The notes below the pieces were generated by a model. That model was not told the DNA's origin. It saw only the letters and a program-made list of their open reading frames with translations, and searched no databases. From contig NC_045150.1 of NCBI RefSeq assembly GCF_008831285.2, positions 7,638,001 to 7,702,000 of the forward strand: 64,000 bases of DNA. Reading direction: 5' to 3'. Of the stretch, positions 48,027 through 61,659 are shown piece by piece. The stretch's first letter is position 1. Every line of letters begins with the position of its first letter. This stretch comes from Nymphaea colorata. Taxonomy: Eukaryota > Streptophyta > Magnoliopsida > Nymphaeales > Nymphaeaceae. Made by a program: the position numbers and the translations under genes.

Positions 48027-51000
48027 TCAGTTACCATGCAAAGATGAAGGTCGGCTGCACCGTTGTTTAGCGGATTCAACATATTGTTCTGCAAGCTTCC
48101 TCACCTTAGGACCTTCTTTAATGAGAAAATCAGCACTCTTTGCCTTGCAATGGTACTGCATAACTTTATCTGTAGTTTTACTGACTGCCCACCTGTACTG
48201 TTCAACTGTGATAACACCGCTCTTACAGAGAGGTCTAATGTGTTCTTTGATATAAGCCTCTACCTGCAACATGAAAACAGCGGCAATCATCAAATGAAAC
48301 AGAAAACTTTGCCTATTTACCAAGTTAATACGAAACCAAGTAGATCACATACACAACTGATGCAAGAAGCATCATGAGGCCTGTGACCCATGGGCATGAA
48401 ACCATTAGTTACCAGTACTTGTTCACAAAACTTCTTAGTGTTTATTCTTAGTTTCTCAAAATTTGACACACTACATGAAACTGTCTGCCAAGAAGATCAA
48501 CGCTCATAGCTTACTTTTTTGTGGATAGGACTTTGATCTGTCTGTTGATTGGAAGCCTCGCATTTTTTGGGTGCACTTTCGCTCATCATTGAGTGAGTTG
48601 GTGAATTGTCTGCCCTGGAAGTATGCCCCTTTATAGTACCACCAGTTTCAATCACATTATTCTCTGCATAGCATTCATTGTCAGTCTGAAGCATAACTTC
48701 AAGAATATTTTGCTCGCATTTCTGATTTTTCTCATGAACAATTTCTTCACCTGCAGACTGTATTCCCATACATTTCTTCATATACTCAGTTGATTTGTTT
48801 CCATATATTTTTTCTGGCTCATCTCTGCCATAGAGTTCTTCATATTCAGCCACTGAAAGGTCATTGCTTGCTTCATTTGGATCGGTGTTTTCCCCGTGCA
48901 ACAGTGAGTTTGAGAGACCTTCATTATCACGAGGCACTGCCAACTTCAAATAATCATGATGCGCTTCAGGTTTTACCAAACAGACATGTTCAAATGATCC
49001 TGGACCTAAACTTATTTTATCTACTTTCTCACCGTCCAAAATTGTACCACCCCCTGCATCTATAGATTCTGTAACCATAGAATGATTCTCATGATTGAGA
49101 GTACTGAGTACCACCTTCACTTTTGAATCTGTACTAACATCAAGCTGTGATCTGGACATTATCAGTGAGCTGTTGATCTCAGAAAGACCCATAAAATCTT
49201 CGTCCAGGTCATAGTCAAAATCTCCATATATATCAATCTCAGGGCGAGATTCCAAGTTTAGAACATCTTCGCATCCATAATCTCCATCTTTCACTGCATG
49301 ATCACTTTTTCTGTCAGTGTCTTCAGACGACCGATATGGACTATTTGATGGAGATTCAGAAAGAAGACCAGCAAGTCTCAATGCTTGTGTGACACTATCT
49401 GATTCATGACCACAAGAAACTTCATCACGTGATCCTTCCATAACTTTGACAAGAACATCAGAAGGTGGTTCCTCTTCTCTACTGTTACCAACTGCCACAT
49501 TCTGAGAGATAGCTTGTGAGCAGAGATTCAAATATACTATTCTGCTTTTTGATCTTCCATGGATTTGTTTTTCAACGTTAAGAGCATCTGCAACAGCCAA
49601 CTCTGTTTCTGCACATCTATGAATACTGTGTAGGTTTGCTTTCTTGAGATAGTGCTCAACTAGTCGATTAAGTTGCCCCTGCAAGAAATAATTTTAGTGA
49701 AAACAAATTCAGTAGTTTTTTGAGAAAAGTGCATTGAATGCTCGGTGAAGTGGTTTTCAGGATCAAGATAAGCACCAGATGCAGCTCTGGGAAGCTATTT
49801 TTACAGGAGACAGGAGGAAGCATATTAATAATTTTTTGAGAGGCAGTAAGGAATAAGGAGCTGCTTTTGTCAATCGGATAGCATCAGTTGCATTGACACT
49901 TGATAAGAAGCTAACCATTTTCCAAGATCAGGAACAAGAGTATATGATCATTATTCAAAAATGTATATGGAATATGGAGTCTACTATGCCCATAACACTG
50001 GTGAAGCACTTTCTTCTTTTCCATTAATTCTCAATTTTATGAAAATGTCAATATTGCACTGCGGTGCTTATGTTTGTCACGTGGGGAGTACCATAGCAAC
50101 TTGTAAGGAACATGTCTGAAGACTCTAAAGCACATTACAGGACATATTCAACACTAGTATCCAATTGAGTTACTATATTCTAAATTGCCAACAAAAAAAA
50201 CAAAGACCTGACCTCAGAAACACAACAAAGTAAGGGTAGGGCTAAAGGAAAATCGGAGTGACATTTTTACCCATCAAAAAACGGTTCTGTAGCTGTCACT
50301 CAGTTAACGAATTTAATATGTTTTAATCATGATAATGCAACAATATGTTCAAAAATATTAATTCTGTTTCTTTGTTTATCTCAGAATCTTATCTCATATG
50401 GAACTCAGATTGCCATAAGGAAGGTCTTCTTATAAAAAGACTCCAGCGCAATATATTTTATGGACAACAAATATAATCTAATAAATAAATAACATCAACA
50501 AATTTCATTAAAGACTTCAAAGTTTTATAGTTGAAACTTGAAAGTTGAAACAACTAACTAAAGTAAATTGTCCAGAAAGCAGAACCACATAATCAGTAAA
50601 CAACTTAAAGACGGGTAGTCTCACAAACCTGCCTTATTGATGTAGGTACTTTACTTTGACGGCTAGGTGCCAATGTGGGTCTCATATCAGCAGGAAGCTG
50701 AGCCTATTTGTGTTAATCAATCACAAACCAGTCAGAAACAATATGCAAAAAAACAAAGCAGAAGTGACAGAAACCAATTTGCAACTATAAGATTTAAAGA
50801 ATAGCAGAAACTGACATACCAGTAATGGAAAGTTTCCATGAAGATAGTGTTCATCTACCTCTCCACTTTTGTCTCTATCAGTCATAGCAGTCTTTCTTGC
50901 AAGAACTGCAAGAGCCCATTTTCTTTTGTCAGCCTTCACATCACCAGATGTTCCTTGTGCTTCTTTCATTATGTGAGTATTATGAGAACTGGATGTGGAA

Positions 51001-54000
51001 CAAGTTTTTGCTCCTTGTGCTGCTAGACCTCCATGCGTCTTGTCTGACAAGGCTCTTGCCTTGCTTGGAGAAAAGGTGCCATGTGACAGTGTTGTAGAAG
51101 ATTGCTTGTGCATTTTAGCTGAAGTAACTCCAGTTGGCTCAGAAACATTGCTTGAATCATTCATTTTCTCTGGTTCATCCTTACTTGATGTTGTTAATGC
51201 AGATAATGGCTTAATGTCTTCCTTCCTTGGAAGGACAGATGCATCAGCTAAATATAGTCTAGAAAGTATCGGATTAGTCTCTTCTTTGTCACACATATTT
51301 TCAATTTTCAACTCCTTCGACCAAGACTCAGGGTTCTTTCTTAGTTGCTCCAAAACAGATTGCAGGGTTTCCACTTTCTCAGAGTTGGTGTGCAAGCACC
51401 TGTGTTTCCAGAATTCAATTTCCCAATCACGGTCCCATGCACGCCGCCTCCGTCCATTGGCTGTTCCATATAACTTCCGGGTCAGATTCTCACGTATCTT
51501 TCCTTTTTGAAGTAGTGATTGCTTTGCTTTTGCAAGAGAAGCAAAAACCTTTTTGTCTTGCTCCTTACTCGGCTTTGCTATTGCTGCTCGGAATGCTGTT
51601 AGAAGCTTCAAATCAAGCAGATCACCTTTGCCAGCAGTTTCCAAAGCTCCATCATTCACAGCATCATCTACTTCCTTTTTGATCTTCTGTACCAGTTCAG
51701 ATGCTTCATAATCATCTATGCCCCTTCGCATGATCTTTTTTATTCTAAAACCAGCAGCATTTCCCTTAGTCTTTGTAGCTCGGGCTCCACGAATAGGGCT
51801 TGCAAGCTCATGGAGGCTCTCAGGACCAACCTCCTTAACAAGACTCATTATGTCAGACAAGTTCTCTTCCTTAACAGAAGTTTTTCTTACTTTTTTGCTT
51901 TTCAAGCAAGTAACACGCTTAGAGTCTCTGTCTGATGAGTCTGAACCAGAAGCATCATCCTCTGAATTCAACTTTAGCATCTCCGAATTCCCCTCTGACC
52001 TAATTCTCTTTTTATGGACAGTTCTTGTCTCACTTTCTCTGAGGGTCTGACTGTGTTCCTCCTGATCATTCAATTGCATGACATCCCTAGAGGATGAAAA
52101 TATCCAGTATGTCAGAGATTTGCATATATAATAAATCTGAACAAGAAGAGTATATACTATTGAAATAAGATCTCATTAACGAGCAAAACATATAGAGAAG
52201 TTGATCTAGGAAGTCGCAGAAATCATAAAATTAACTTCAACAGATGCAAGGGATTTCATGGAATTAGATCATGATTAAGCATGTCAACAATCAAATAGAC
52301 TGTTGGTAGGCAGTGACCCCACAACATAAGAATCACATGAACAACGTTGTTAAATCCAGCCTAAAATGGATCCATGCACTCAGTATCATGGAACCAACCC
52401 CCCCATTGTTTGCTTTCACATCCTATGAAGGCTATGAACCACGGTAATCAGTAGTAGGATACTTATGTTTATAAAACCTTCAGACAAATTCACAAAAACT
52501 TTGATATAAGACTATTTTCAGGTCTTTCTATGTTTCAATCCACATGACTATATGGTACACACATCCTGGTGTTGAGACACTAGGTCCCAACGTCAACTTG
52601 GCTCTAATATCAATTGTAATGACGTGGTCCAATATTGATATGTGTGTCTGGTATGCCATCCCATCTGCTCAGTAATTGGCTTCAGTTTGCACCTTAAAAG
52701 GCTACCACACTAGGACAACCAGTAGAGGTGACGCAGTGGGGAAGATGACTGCTCCTCTAACCCAGGGGGAATGCCTAAATTGAACTAAGGAAATCAAAGA
52801 GAACATGAAAAGGAACAGAAATAACTGCAAGAATGGAAATTCAAATAAGATTAGGGTTTCATTAAACTTCAGCCTAATTACAAATGCGGCCTAAACATCT
52901 TTTTATAGCTCACAAACGGATCCTTGGATCTGGATCCAAAACAAAATAATAATAAATAAAAACCTAAAATGCTAAACAAGATCCAAATAAAATAAAATAA
53001 TAAATAAAACCGAAATTGAGACTGGTTCTCCATTTTATGCTGCGCTCCTGCATCATTCTCCCCGGGTTCTCTGTCCGGATCTGCTCATGTGACTGCTGGT
53101 GACCCACGATGGTGGGTGATTCAATCACCGCTCATTCAATGCTCGCCTCAGTCACCTGTTTGTCTTTAGCCAGTGGCAATGACAAGGGTTCTCCGACATA
53201 CTTCTTCCCCACAATAGGAGGCACTTCAATCGCCACAATATCATCCTCATCAAGTTATGATTGCTGTCCTGAATGGCCACCATTGGCTACAGTGTTCATC
53301 GGTGCCTTCATTGTTGGCGTTTGAAGGATGCTCTATCCCTTTGGTACTTATTTTTCATCGACAGGCCATTTTCAACGTGCAACATCCGTGCTTCCATCAA
53401 ATCCATCCTTTTCGAGCAGTTAAAAAGTCTTTTAGTCATCCTTGCTTCTATCGAATTCAACCTTTTCGAGCATTCAGAGAGACCTTCATTTATCTGTTGC
53501 ATATCCTTTTGCAGGTTTATCATCATCCTCAGCAGCTATAACATCCTAGGGTTTTGCTTACCTGCCTCTGCATTTGCCTTGATGGCTGCTTCTAGCATAA
53601 CAAGATCGTTAAGTCCTCACTCATCGTTGAAGATAGAGGAACTTAGGCTCTGACACCACTTTGACGCAGTGGGGAAGATGACTGCTCCTCTAACCCACAG
53701 TCAATGCCTAAATTGCACTAAGGAAATCAAAGAGAACATGAAAAGGAACAGAAATAACTAGAAGAATGGAAACTCAAATAAGATTATGGTTTCATTAAAC
53801 TCCAGACTAATTACAAAAGAGGCCTAAACATCTTCTATAGCTCACAAACGGATCCTCGGATCTGAATCCAAAATAAAATAATAATAAATAAAAACCTAAA
53901 ATACTAAACAAGATCCAAATAAAATAAAACCACAATGGAGACTGAATCTCTTTTTTTGTGTTGCGCACCTGCATCACCCAAGTTTGCAAACCCTTAAAGA

Positions 54001-57000
54001 TTTCTCAAAACCTTTAATACAAGACTTTTCAAATCCTTTCAGACACATCAGCTGTTACAGACATATAACTGAAGTACGCCAAGAACCAAATAACTTCAAG
54101 TTATTCATCTAGAAAGAGCCAACCCACAGAGGATGCGATGGACCATCATTGATGTCTTTGGAAAAAATATGCACTTGATACACAGATAAAGAACCTCTTA
54201 CCATAAAAATAAACAAGTATACAAGATTGTGTCTGATCGGCATGTCAAGTCTGGTACTACCAAGCCAGCTCTTATAGGAGACAATTCAAACAATGAGAGA
54301 GACAAAAAGGAGTTGCTCTCAGAAAATGGCAAAAATGGTTACCCTTCAAGACTTTTAAGTAGTCCTTGGCAAAAGAAGGCCCCTACTGGAAAAACATGCT
54401 TAGTCTATATCTTTCTCACTCATCCTTCATGCAAAATTGACATAAAAAAATAAAAATAAAAATGCAATACATGCCAATATTTAATTATATTCAGTTCTCC
54501 CTAGACCAAGGAACCACGTCTTCTTTTTACTGACTAAAAGCTCAAAGCCGAAGGACGTCTAGACTAGAGAACAAGATGCATTCCAAAGTGAATTTCCTGA
54601 AGGAGTTTTAAACTTGGAACATCCATTCAACCCAGTGTATTTACTCCTTCAACACAATGTCCTTTCTGACAATAAAGGAAAAATGATTCCAATGTGCACA
54701 GGTGTCGGTAGCAAACAGGCCAGCATTCATCAGTCAGTGTTATCTGGTAAGTAAAATACACATAGGGTGCAGACAATTATGTTCCCAACTTAGCTACTTC
54801 ACTATAAGTCATAAATATTAAGCACAAGACAGTGGGATACAAATTGGAACCAACCTGGATTTGTCCATGCGCTTTCCACCAACACCAGCATCATCAAGAT
54901 TCTTCTGACTGGACTCTTCAAACTCATCATTTTTGCACGTCTTATCATGTACTACGAGTTTTCAAAAAAATTTATAGGGTATCAGACATGTTAAAAAAGA
55001 ACATGGAGCAACTTCAGCAAAAGCAGTGAATTTTAATTATAAACAAAATAAACAGTCAAAAGTAGAAAGTACACTATTAAATAGTCAAAGACTCAAAAGC
55101 ATAAAACACCCAGTCCTTCTCTAAAGACAAGTTTCTGTCTCCCAATTGCTGGTATCTAGGTGGCACTTTCACTAGAAAGGAAAGCTGGATATGCATGGTA
55201 CTAGTAGGATCTTATTCTTTTAAGAATCTCTATTCCATGAATGCCTATTGGAAATAGGTGGGGCCAGTAACCAAGCAAAATTAAGTTTAAAACATTAACT
55301 TGAAAACTGCAGCACTATCATAGTATCATGCATACAGAATGAAAAGGTATCGAGAGGATATCTACATGGTTCAAAGAATTAAAGAATACTTATATTTCAG
55401 TTTTAAAATTAAGACAAACAGAGAATAAAAAAGCCAATCCTCTTTCCCGTCTGTCATCTAGTCTGTATGTATTTCAAGGCACTTGACTTAAACCCATAAA
55501 TCCTAGGCAGACTAGGGAGTGCCTGGGGCCTAGGCTAGGGAGTGCCTTGGTGGGGTTTTTGGATACATAGCATACTATGCAGAAATAACTGTTTTGCTTA
55601 CCTCGAAAATAGGGTTCAGCCATCAACCCTGGATTAAGATTAATCCTGGATTCTGTATCCAGTGCTTGTCTATCCTGAACAGTGGAAGCACCAAAATTTG
55701 GACCTAGTGTTTTAGACAAGTTATGAATGTTTGGCTCAGGCTCTCCTGTATTTTGACTAGATTTTGAAGGTGAAAGCAACAGCAAGTCTTCAGATAAAGG
55801 TAAGGAGAATGATGTCCCTTGACCATCAGCAGGAACATGCATTTTCTTTTCATGTGCATTTTCCTGCGCTCCACAAGAATAACCATTTAAAATTTCAGTG
55901 GTAGGTGTTGAAACTGAGCCACAGCTCTGAAGATTGCTCCAACCACAATCATCAAGAAAGCACGATGCAGGTCTAGGCACAAATTCCCCACAATTATTAG
56001 TGCCTAAGACAATGGGAAGTGCTTTGTCATGCTTCTCCTCAATATCTGATAGAATTTCACTAGCAACATTTTGGCCATCATCAGTCAGCTCCTTTCCATC
56101 AACCAGAGAAATGACGATTGCAGTTTCTCCAGCATCAGCAACAGATACTGCCAGTTTTCCAGATAAGGTCGTTTCTGTCGGGCATAAGGAACTGACAACT
56201 TCTGAAACGAAATTTTTGTTTGATTTCTCGCTGGAAATTGAATCCGATTTTTCCAATACTTCAGCAACATTGCACCTACATCAGACACTAGCCCATTAGA
56301 AAAATTTGGCCCTTCTAAAATCAAAACCGAATGGTGCCATGTAGCAAGGTTAAGCTATTCAATATCAAGAATTCACTACCTAGGACACAACCATGAACTT
56401 CCATACGAGCTATTTGGATCAAATCCAACACAAAATGCATGATACCTGCAAAAGAACAAGAAACTGACATCAAATTGGATACAACATATTTAAGATACAT
56501 TAATGAACCATTATGAACTACAATGGCAGTTGCCAGACTGCAAGTTATAAGTCAACAAGATTTTATCAAGCAAAAATCTTATTCAGGTATTGCCCCTGAC
56601 ACTATTATTTGTTATTACATGGTTGATTTCAATTGCAGGATTTTCTAAACCTAATTGTCATTGTGTAAGTGATGGACCATTTTTATGGTTATATGTTAGA
56701 GGATGCTCTACTTCACAATGAGGCATAAAGCTGTTAATGGACATCAACAATCATAGACCAGTCATTAAACCTAAGGTATTACCGGGCCATTGACATCTGA
56801 AAGAGGTTCAACAAAAAGTATAACAAATGTTTACACTAAAAAAATGGAGTATTAACAATAAGTTATTAAGGTAATCTATAATAAACCCAAAATTCTCTTA
56901 CTATGTCACGTAGATACAGGTGTGGTTGCTGGTGTGGACAACAGGATAGAGCAATTTCAAAAATGTGGGTGCAGGGGCACAACTGTATAAGTAAAAATAA

Positions 57001-59773
57001 ACAAAACAAAAGGACTGTCATATGGACACTGCTATTAGGCTGCCACACCTGCATCGACACGACGCGGGTGCAGGTGTGGATGGGGCTGCAGCCCGAATTA
57101 GCACCCAAAAAAGTCAAGAAGAGTCAAGTGCAGTCGGCCGCACCCGACCAATTTTGTCCATTTTGGACGCGCACCCGACTCGCGTCAAACACAAGTTGGG
57201 TGCTGTCAAACCACGTCAAGCTCATTTTCGTCACGTTTTTTATATATTTTATATTTTTAATTTTTTTAAAATAAAAAACAGAGGTGTTAGGGCACAATCA
57301 CACCCCTCTTTCTCTCCTCCCACCCCGCGGTTGCATCCTCTCTTTCTCTCCTCCCCTGTGTGTCCCTCTTTCTCTCCAATGGAGACTGAGATTTCCAGCA
57401 ACTGAAGTCGGCAGGTGGGTTGAACGACGGCTGGCGGTGACGTGCGATAGCTCTCCTAAGGCTATGGCGGTTTCTTAGCTTATTTTCGGTGGTTTTTCAG
57501 TCATATTTCCAGCAGTTTCTCAGCCTTATTTCCGACAATTTATCTGTTTGTGGTTTGATTTCTGCCGTCTGCTCTTCTCAGCCTTATTTCGCTGTTATTG
57601 CTATTTATTGTTGTTTATTTTCAGCAGAATGGGTGCTTCTATTTTTTGTTTTATAATTAAACCAGCTCATCTTATTAACTTATATTTACTTATTTACTGG
57701 TTTTGTTGTTTTTCCATGCTTATATTATGTTGCTCTTCCGTGTCTTGTTTTTACCTGTTTAGCATGATTTGTAGTTTCATGTTATTAACTTACATTTGCT
57801 GTTTATATTTCCTGTTTATATTGATGTTTTTCCTTGTTTATATTTTGTTGTTTTTCCGTGTGCTTTTATTGCTGTTTTTCTTTTTTTTGTACTCATACTG
57901 CTGTACATGTATAAAAATTATATTTTGAGTGAAATTATAAATGTGTTGTAGTTATAGAGTTATAGTATCCATATATAGTTGTTGTCACATTTTGTAAATT
58001 GTAATTACAATTTATAAAAGTTGCTAAATTTGAATTTTTCATTTTGAAGGTAAACAATGGCTGACAAAAGGAAAGGAAAACATGTTCAAATCCTCCAGCA
58101 GCAGGTTCTATAAGATTTTGTAATATCAGATTACTGTGTCATCCACCTAAGACTTATCCACTGAAAAATAAGAAAGAAAGAGAAGAGAAGTGCCAAAGGA
58201 TTGTCAGTATTTGGTATATCAGCCTCGATATTCACCCCAGTTCAGTCTTGCAGAAAATAAGGAAGAAGAAGACAAGAGGAGAGATTGGAGAATCTGGAGA
58301 TGACTGTGATAACTGCATGTACTCACAATCCTAGAATTTTATTATCTCACCTTAGATACAAGGCCAGAATAATAAGACAAAAGGATACACAAAATTACTT
58401 CATATTCCATTAATGAAACATAAAGGCACGTGAGAAATAAAACACCTATTCCTAACAGGTTTGGGTCTGAACCAAGATCCAAACCCATCTGGTCATCCTT
58501 TAACATCCTCCCTCAACTTGTGCATGTTTCTTTTATCATGCACAACTTGCTCTTCAAAAACCAAACTTGATGACTAGTTAAACCCTTTGTAAGCAAATCA
58601 GCAACTTGATTATCGGTGCGAATGTAACATGGCTCAATCTCCTTGTCCTAACCTTTTGACGAATGAAGTGTTGATCAATCTCAATGTGCTTTGTGTAAAT
58701 CAGGCCCAAAAGACAACTACTTCAAGAGAACCAGCCTTGAAGCTTTCACCAATAAGTCAAACTCACAAGACCTCACACAAGAGGTGAAGAAGAAAATATA
58801 TTAACCACAATAAGGGATACAAGAATAGGCTAAAAAGCCATAAAAAAAATATTGGAGAATGTACACTATTTATAGAGGAAAGAGCGAAAGGAAGGAGAGA
58901 GCTAGCCGTTGGGACTAGTTCCATTCTGGAAATCCCTAAAAAGAGAGGGGTAAAAGAGGGAAAATAAAAATACAAAAGAAATGAAAAAATACATGAGAGT
59001 CATAAGTATCCAAGTATATATAATTGATACATATAACATATGTTAGATGACTAATATATGTGATACATATATATATATGTATACATTTGGGATACATACA
59101 TTCTAACACCCCCCCTCAAACTTACGGTGTGATAACCGAAAGTTTGCCAAGGAGAAATTGGAATCTAGCAGCAGCAAGAGCTTTGTTGAAGAAGTCGCCA
59201 AGTTGATACTCATATGGAACATAGGAGAGATCAATGTTTTTCTGAAGGAATTCTTCACGAACATAATGACAATCCATCTCTATATGCTTTGTTCTTTCGT
59301 GAAATGTGTGATTGCTAGTAATATACATTGCACTTTTGTTGTCACAACAAAGTTTGATAGGATTCGTGATATGAATTTTTATATCTTTCAGTAAGCTTTT
59401 GGGCCACACTATCTCCATTGTTATAGTTGTCATTGCACGATACTCAGCTTCTGTTGACGATAATGACACCTTATTTTGTTTCTTGCATCGCCAGGAAATT
59501 AAGGAATCACCTAGAAACACACAAAAACCAGTGGTGGAGTGCCTATTATTGGGATCTCCAACTCAATCAGCATCGCAACTAATTCTAATACAGAAGAGGA
59601 AGACAGAAATAGTCCTTTGTTGATTGTGTTTTTCACATAACGCACAACCGCAGTGCCGCTCCCTATGTCACATAGGTATGGGTGCGGGTGCCAGTACGGG
59701 TACCGGTGCGGGTACGGGTACGAATCATTTTCCAAAAACTTGGGTACAGGGGTACGGCCGTACACACATATAT

Positions 59774-59809
<36 letters not shown>

Positions 59810-61623
59810 CAAAAAAATTACAAACAAAATAGCATATTCATAAATCATTAAATCATGATTCAAAATTTGTAGATACTAAGAATTTCAAGACAAAAAATTT
59901 GTCTTTTAAGAGTTCCAAAGGGCGAAAAGGCGAGGAACGAGAGAGGAGCAAGGGGGGAGAGGTGAGAGGATGAGAAAGGTAAGAGGGGTGAAAGGGGCGA
60001 GAGGGCAAGGGACGAGAGGGGCGAGGGGGGTGAGGCAAGAGGGCAAAGGCATCGTGCGAGAGAGGGAAAAAAATGGTTTTTTAAAATGTGCAATGGACGA
60101 TTTTGGACTCGGTCAACTTTGACCGAGTCTGAAAATGGTCGGATTCGACCTCGGGTACTTTGACCATACCCGTACCGGTACGGTACTGGTACTGCTCCTT
60201 TGGTTGCGTTGGCTGCGTTCTTTCTAATATATCTAGAAATCCATATATGGACGAAGTATGTTATTGCACTTACAAATAGTCAATTATCAACATATGTACC
60301 TCCCAGTCCAGAAAGGTTGCAAATATAACTTCTTAAGGATGATGGTCAGGTTAAGCAAAGTTTAGAAAGAAAAAAAAAAATAAATGGAACGTGACTGGGA
60401 TATCAATTGTTTCTGATGGGTGGGCAGATATTCAAAGACATCCACTAATTAATCTTATTGCCGTTGCACGTGATGAGCCAATATTTTTTAAGGAAATTGA
60501 TGCATCTGGAGAATATAAAGATGTTGAATATTTGAAGCGAATATTTTGCAGAAATCATCAAGGAGGTTGGTCCTGACAAAGTAGTGCAGCTCATCACAGT
60601 CAATGTCGTTGTATGCAAAAGTATTGGACTGAGTTTTGAGGTATGGTTTTCCACATTTTTTGAACTCCATGTGTTGCACATACTTTCAATTTAGCACTGA
60701 AGGACATATGCAATCCTCCAAGTCAAGTCCTCAGGGATATGAGCTATTCTCACAGATTGAAGATATAAAAAGAGATGTAACAAATCTTAGAAATTTCATC
60801 ATCAATCACCAGCATGTGTCTATTTCTGGTAGTTATTCTTATTTGAGATTGTTAAAAGTTGCAGAGACACATTTTGCTTCAATAATTGCCATGTTGAAAG
60901 CAATTTAAAGAGCGCATGATGCATTGATTCAAACATGCAAGCATCAGCATCGGTGACATTTACACATATCATAGGTCAATATGAAAATGCCCATGTATAG
61001 TTGTGAGAATAGATAGCAACTCCATTATTTATAGTTTTTTCAAGAAAAAAACATGTGAAAGGGCTTGAAGGTGATTCCCATGCGTAAAGGGGTGAACATG
61101 CAATCCTAAAGGCATACATCATTGGATGCATGTAACAAATTTGCCCATGTAACAGATGGTAAATGGGTACTCTTTACATTGTGTTGCACAGAAAAGCTTC
61201 AATACATGACATAGTGTATTGTAATCTATGTCACATACGTACAAGGTACCCATGTCGACATGGGTACACCCTAGGACATGGCCCAAAAATGGTCAAACCA
61301 GTGTCGGGTGCAGTCAACACACCCATGGCCATATCTGTCTTCTTTTGGACTCGGTCAAAATTGACCAAGTCCATTTTTGTTCACTAAGTAGGTTTTCTTT
61401 TAAACCATCATGTTTATACAATGGAAATGAAGAGCCCTTGATAGACACGAAAAGGCTGTTCATGTTCTTTGTGGTCTAACTCCACCTATTCAGCAGGATC
61501 TTCTGGCGAGACTTCCCATAACCCAGCAATTATCCGGCAACCTAATTTTCTTTAATAGAACTTTCTATATTATTTTGTTAGCTTAAAACCTCTTTTTTTC
61601 GTTAGCTTAAATCTTATTTGTGT

Positions 61624-61659
<36 letters not shown>

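Noticed and set aside
57548-57928. Very hydrophobic 126-codon frame resembling a membrane protein
   Set aside because: It comes from T-rich intronic sequence; repeated Phe/Leu/Tyr reflects base composition and there is no conserved motif.
59853-60093. Proline/serine-rich minus-strand frames
   Set aside because: They read a purine-rich gaggggcgag repeat within the hAT element; low complexity only.
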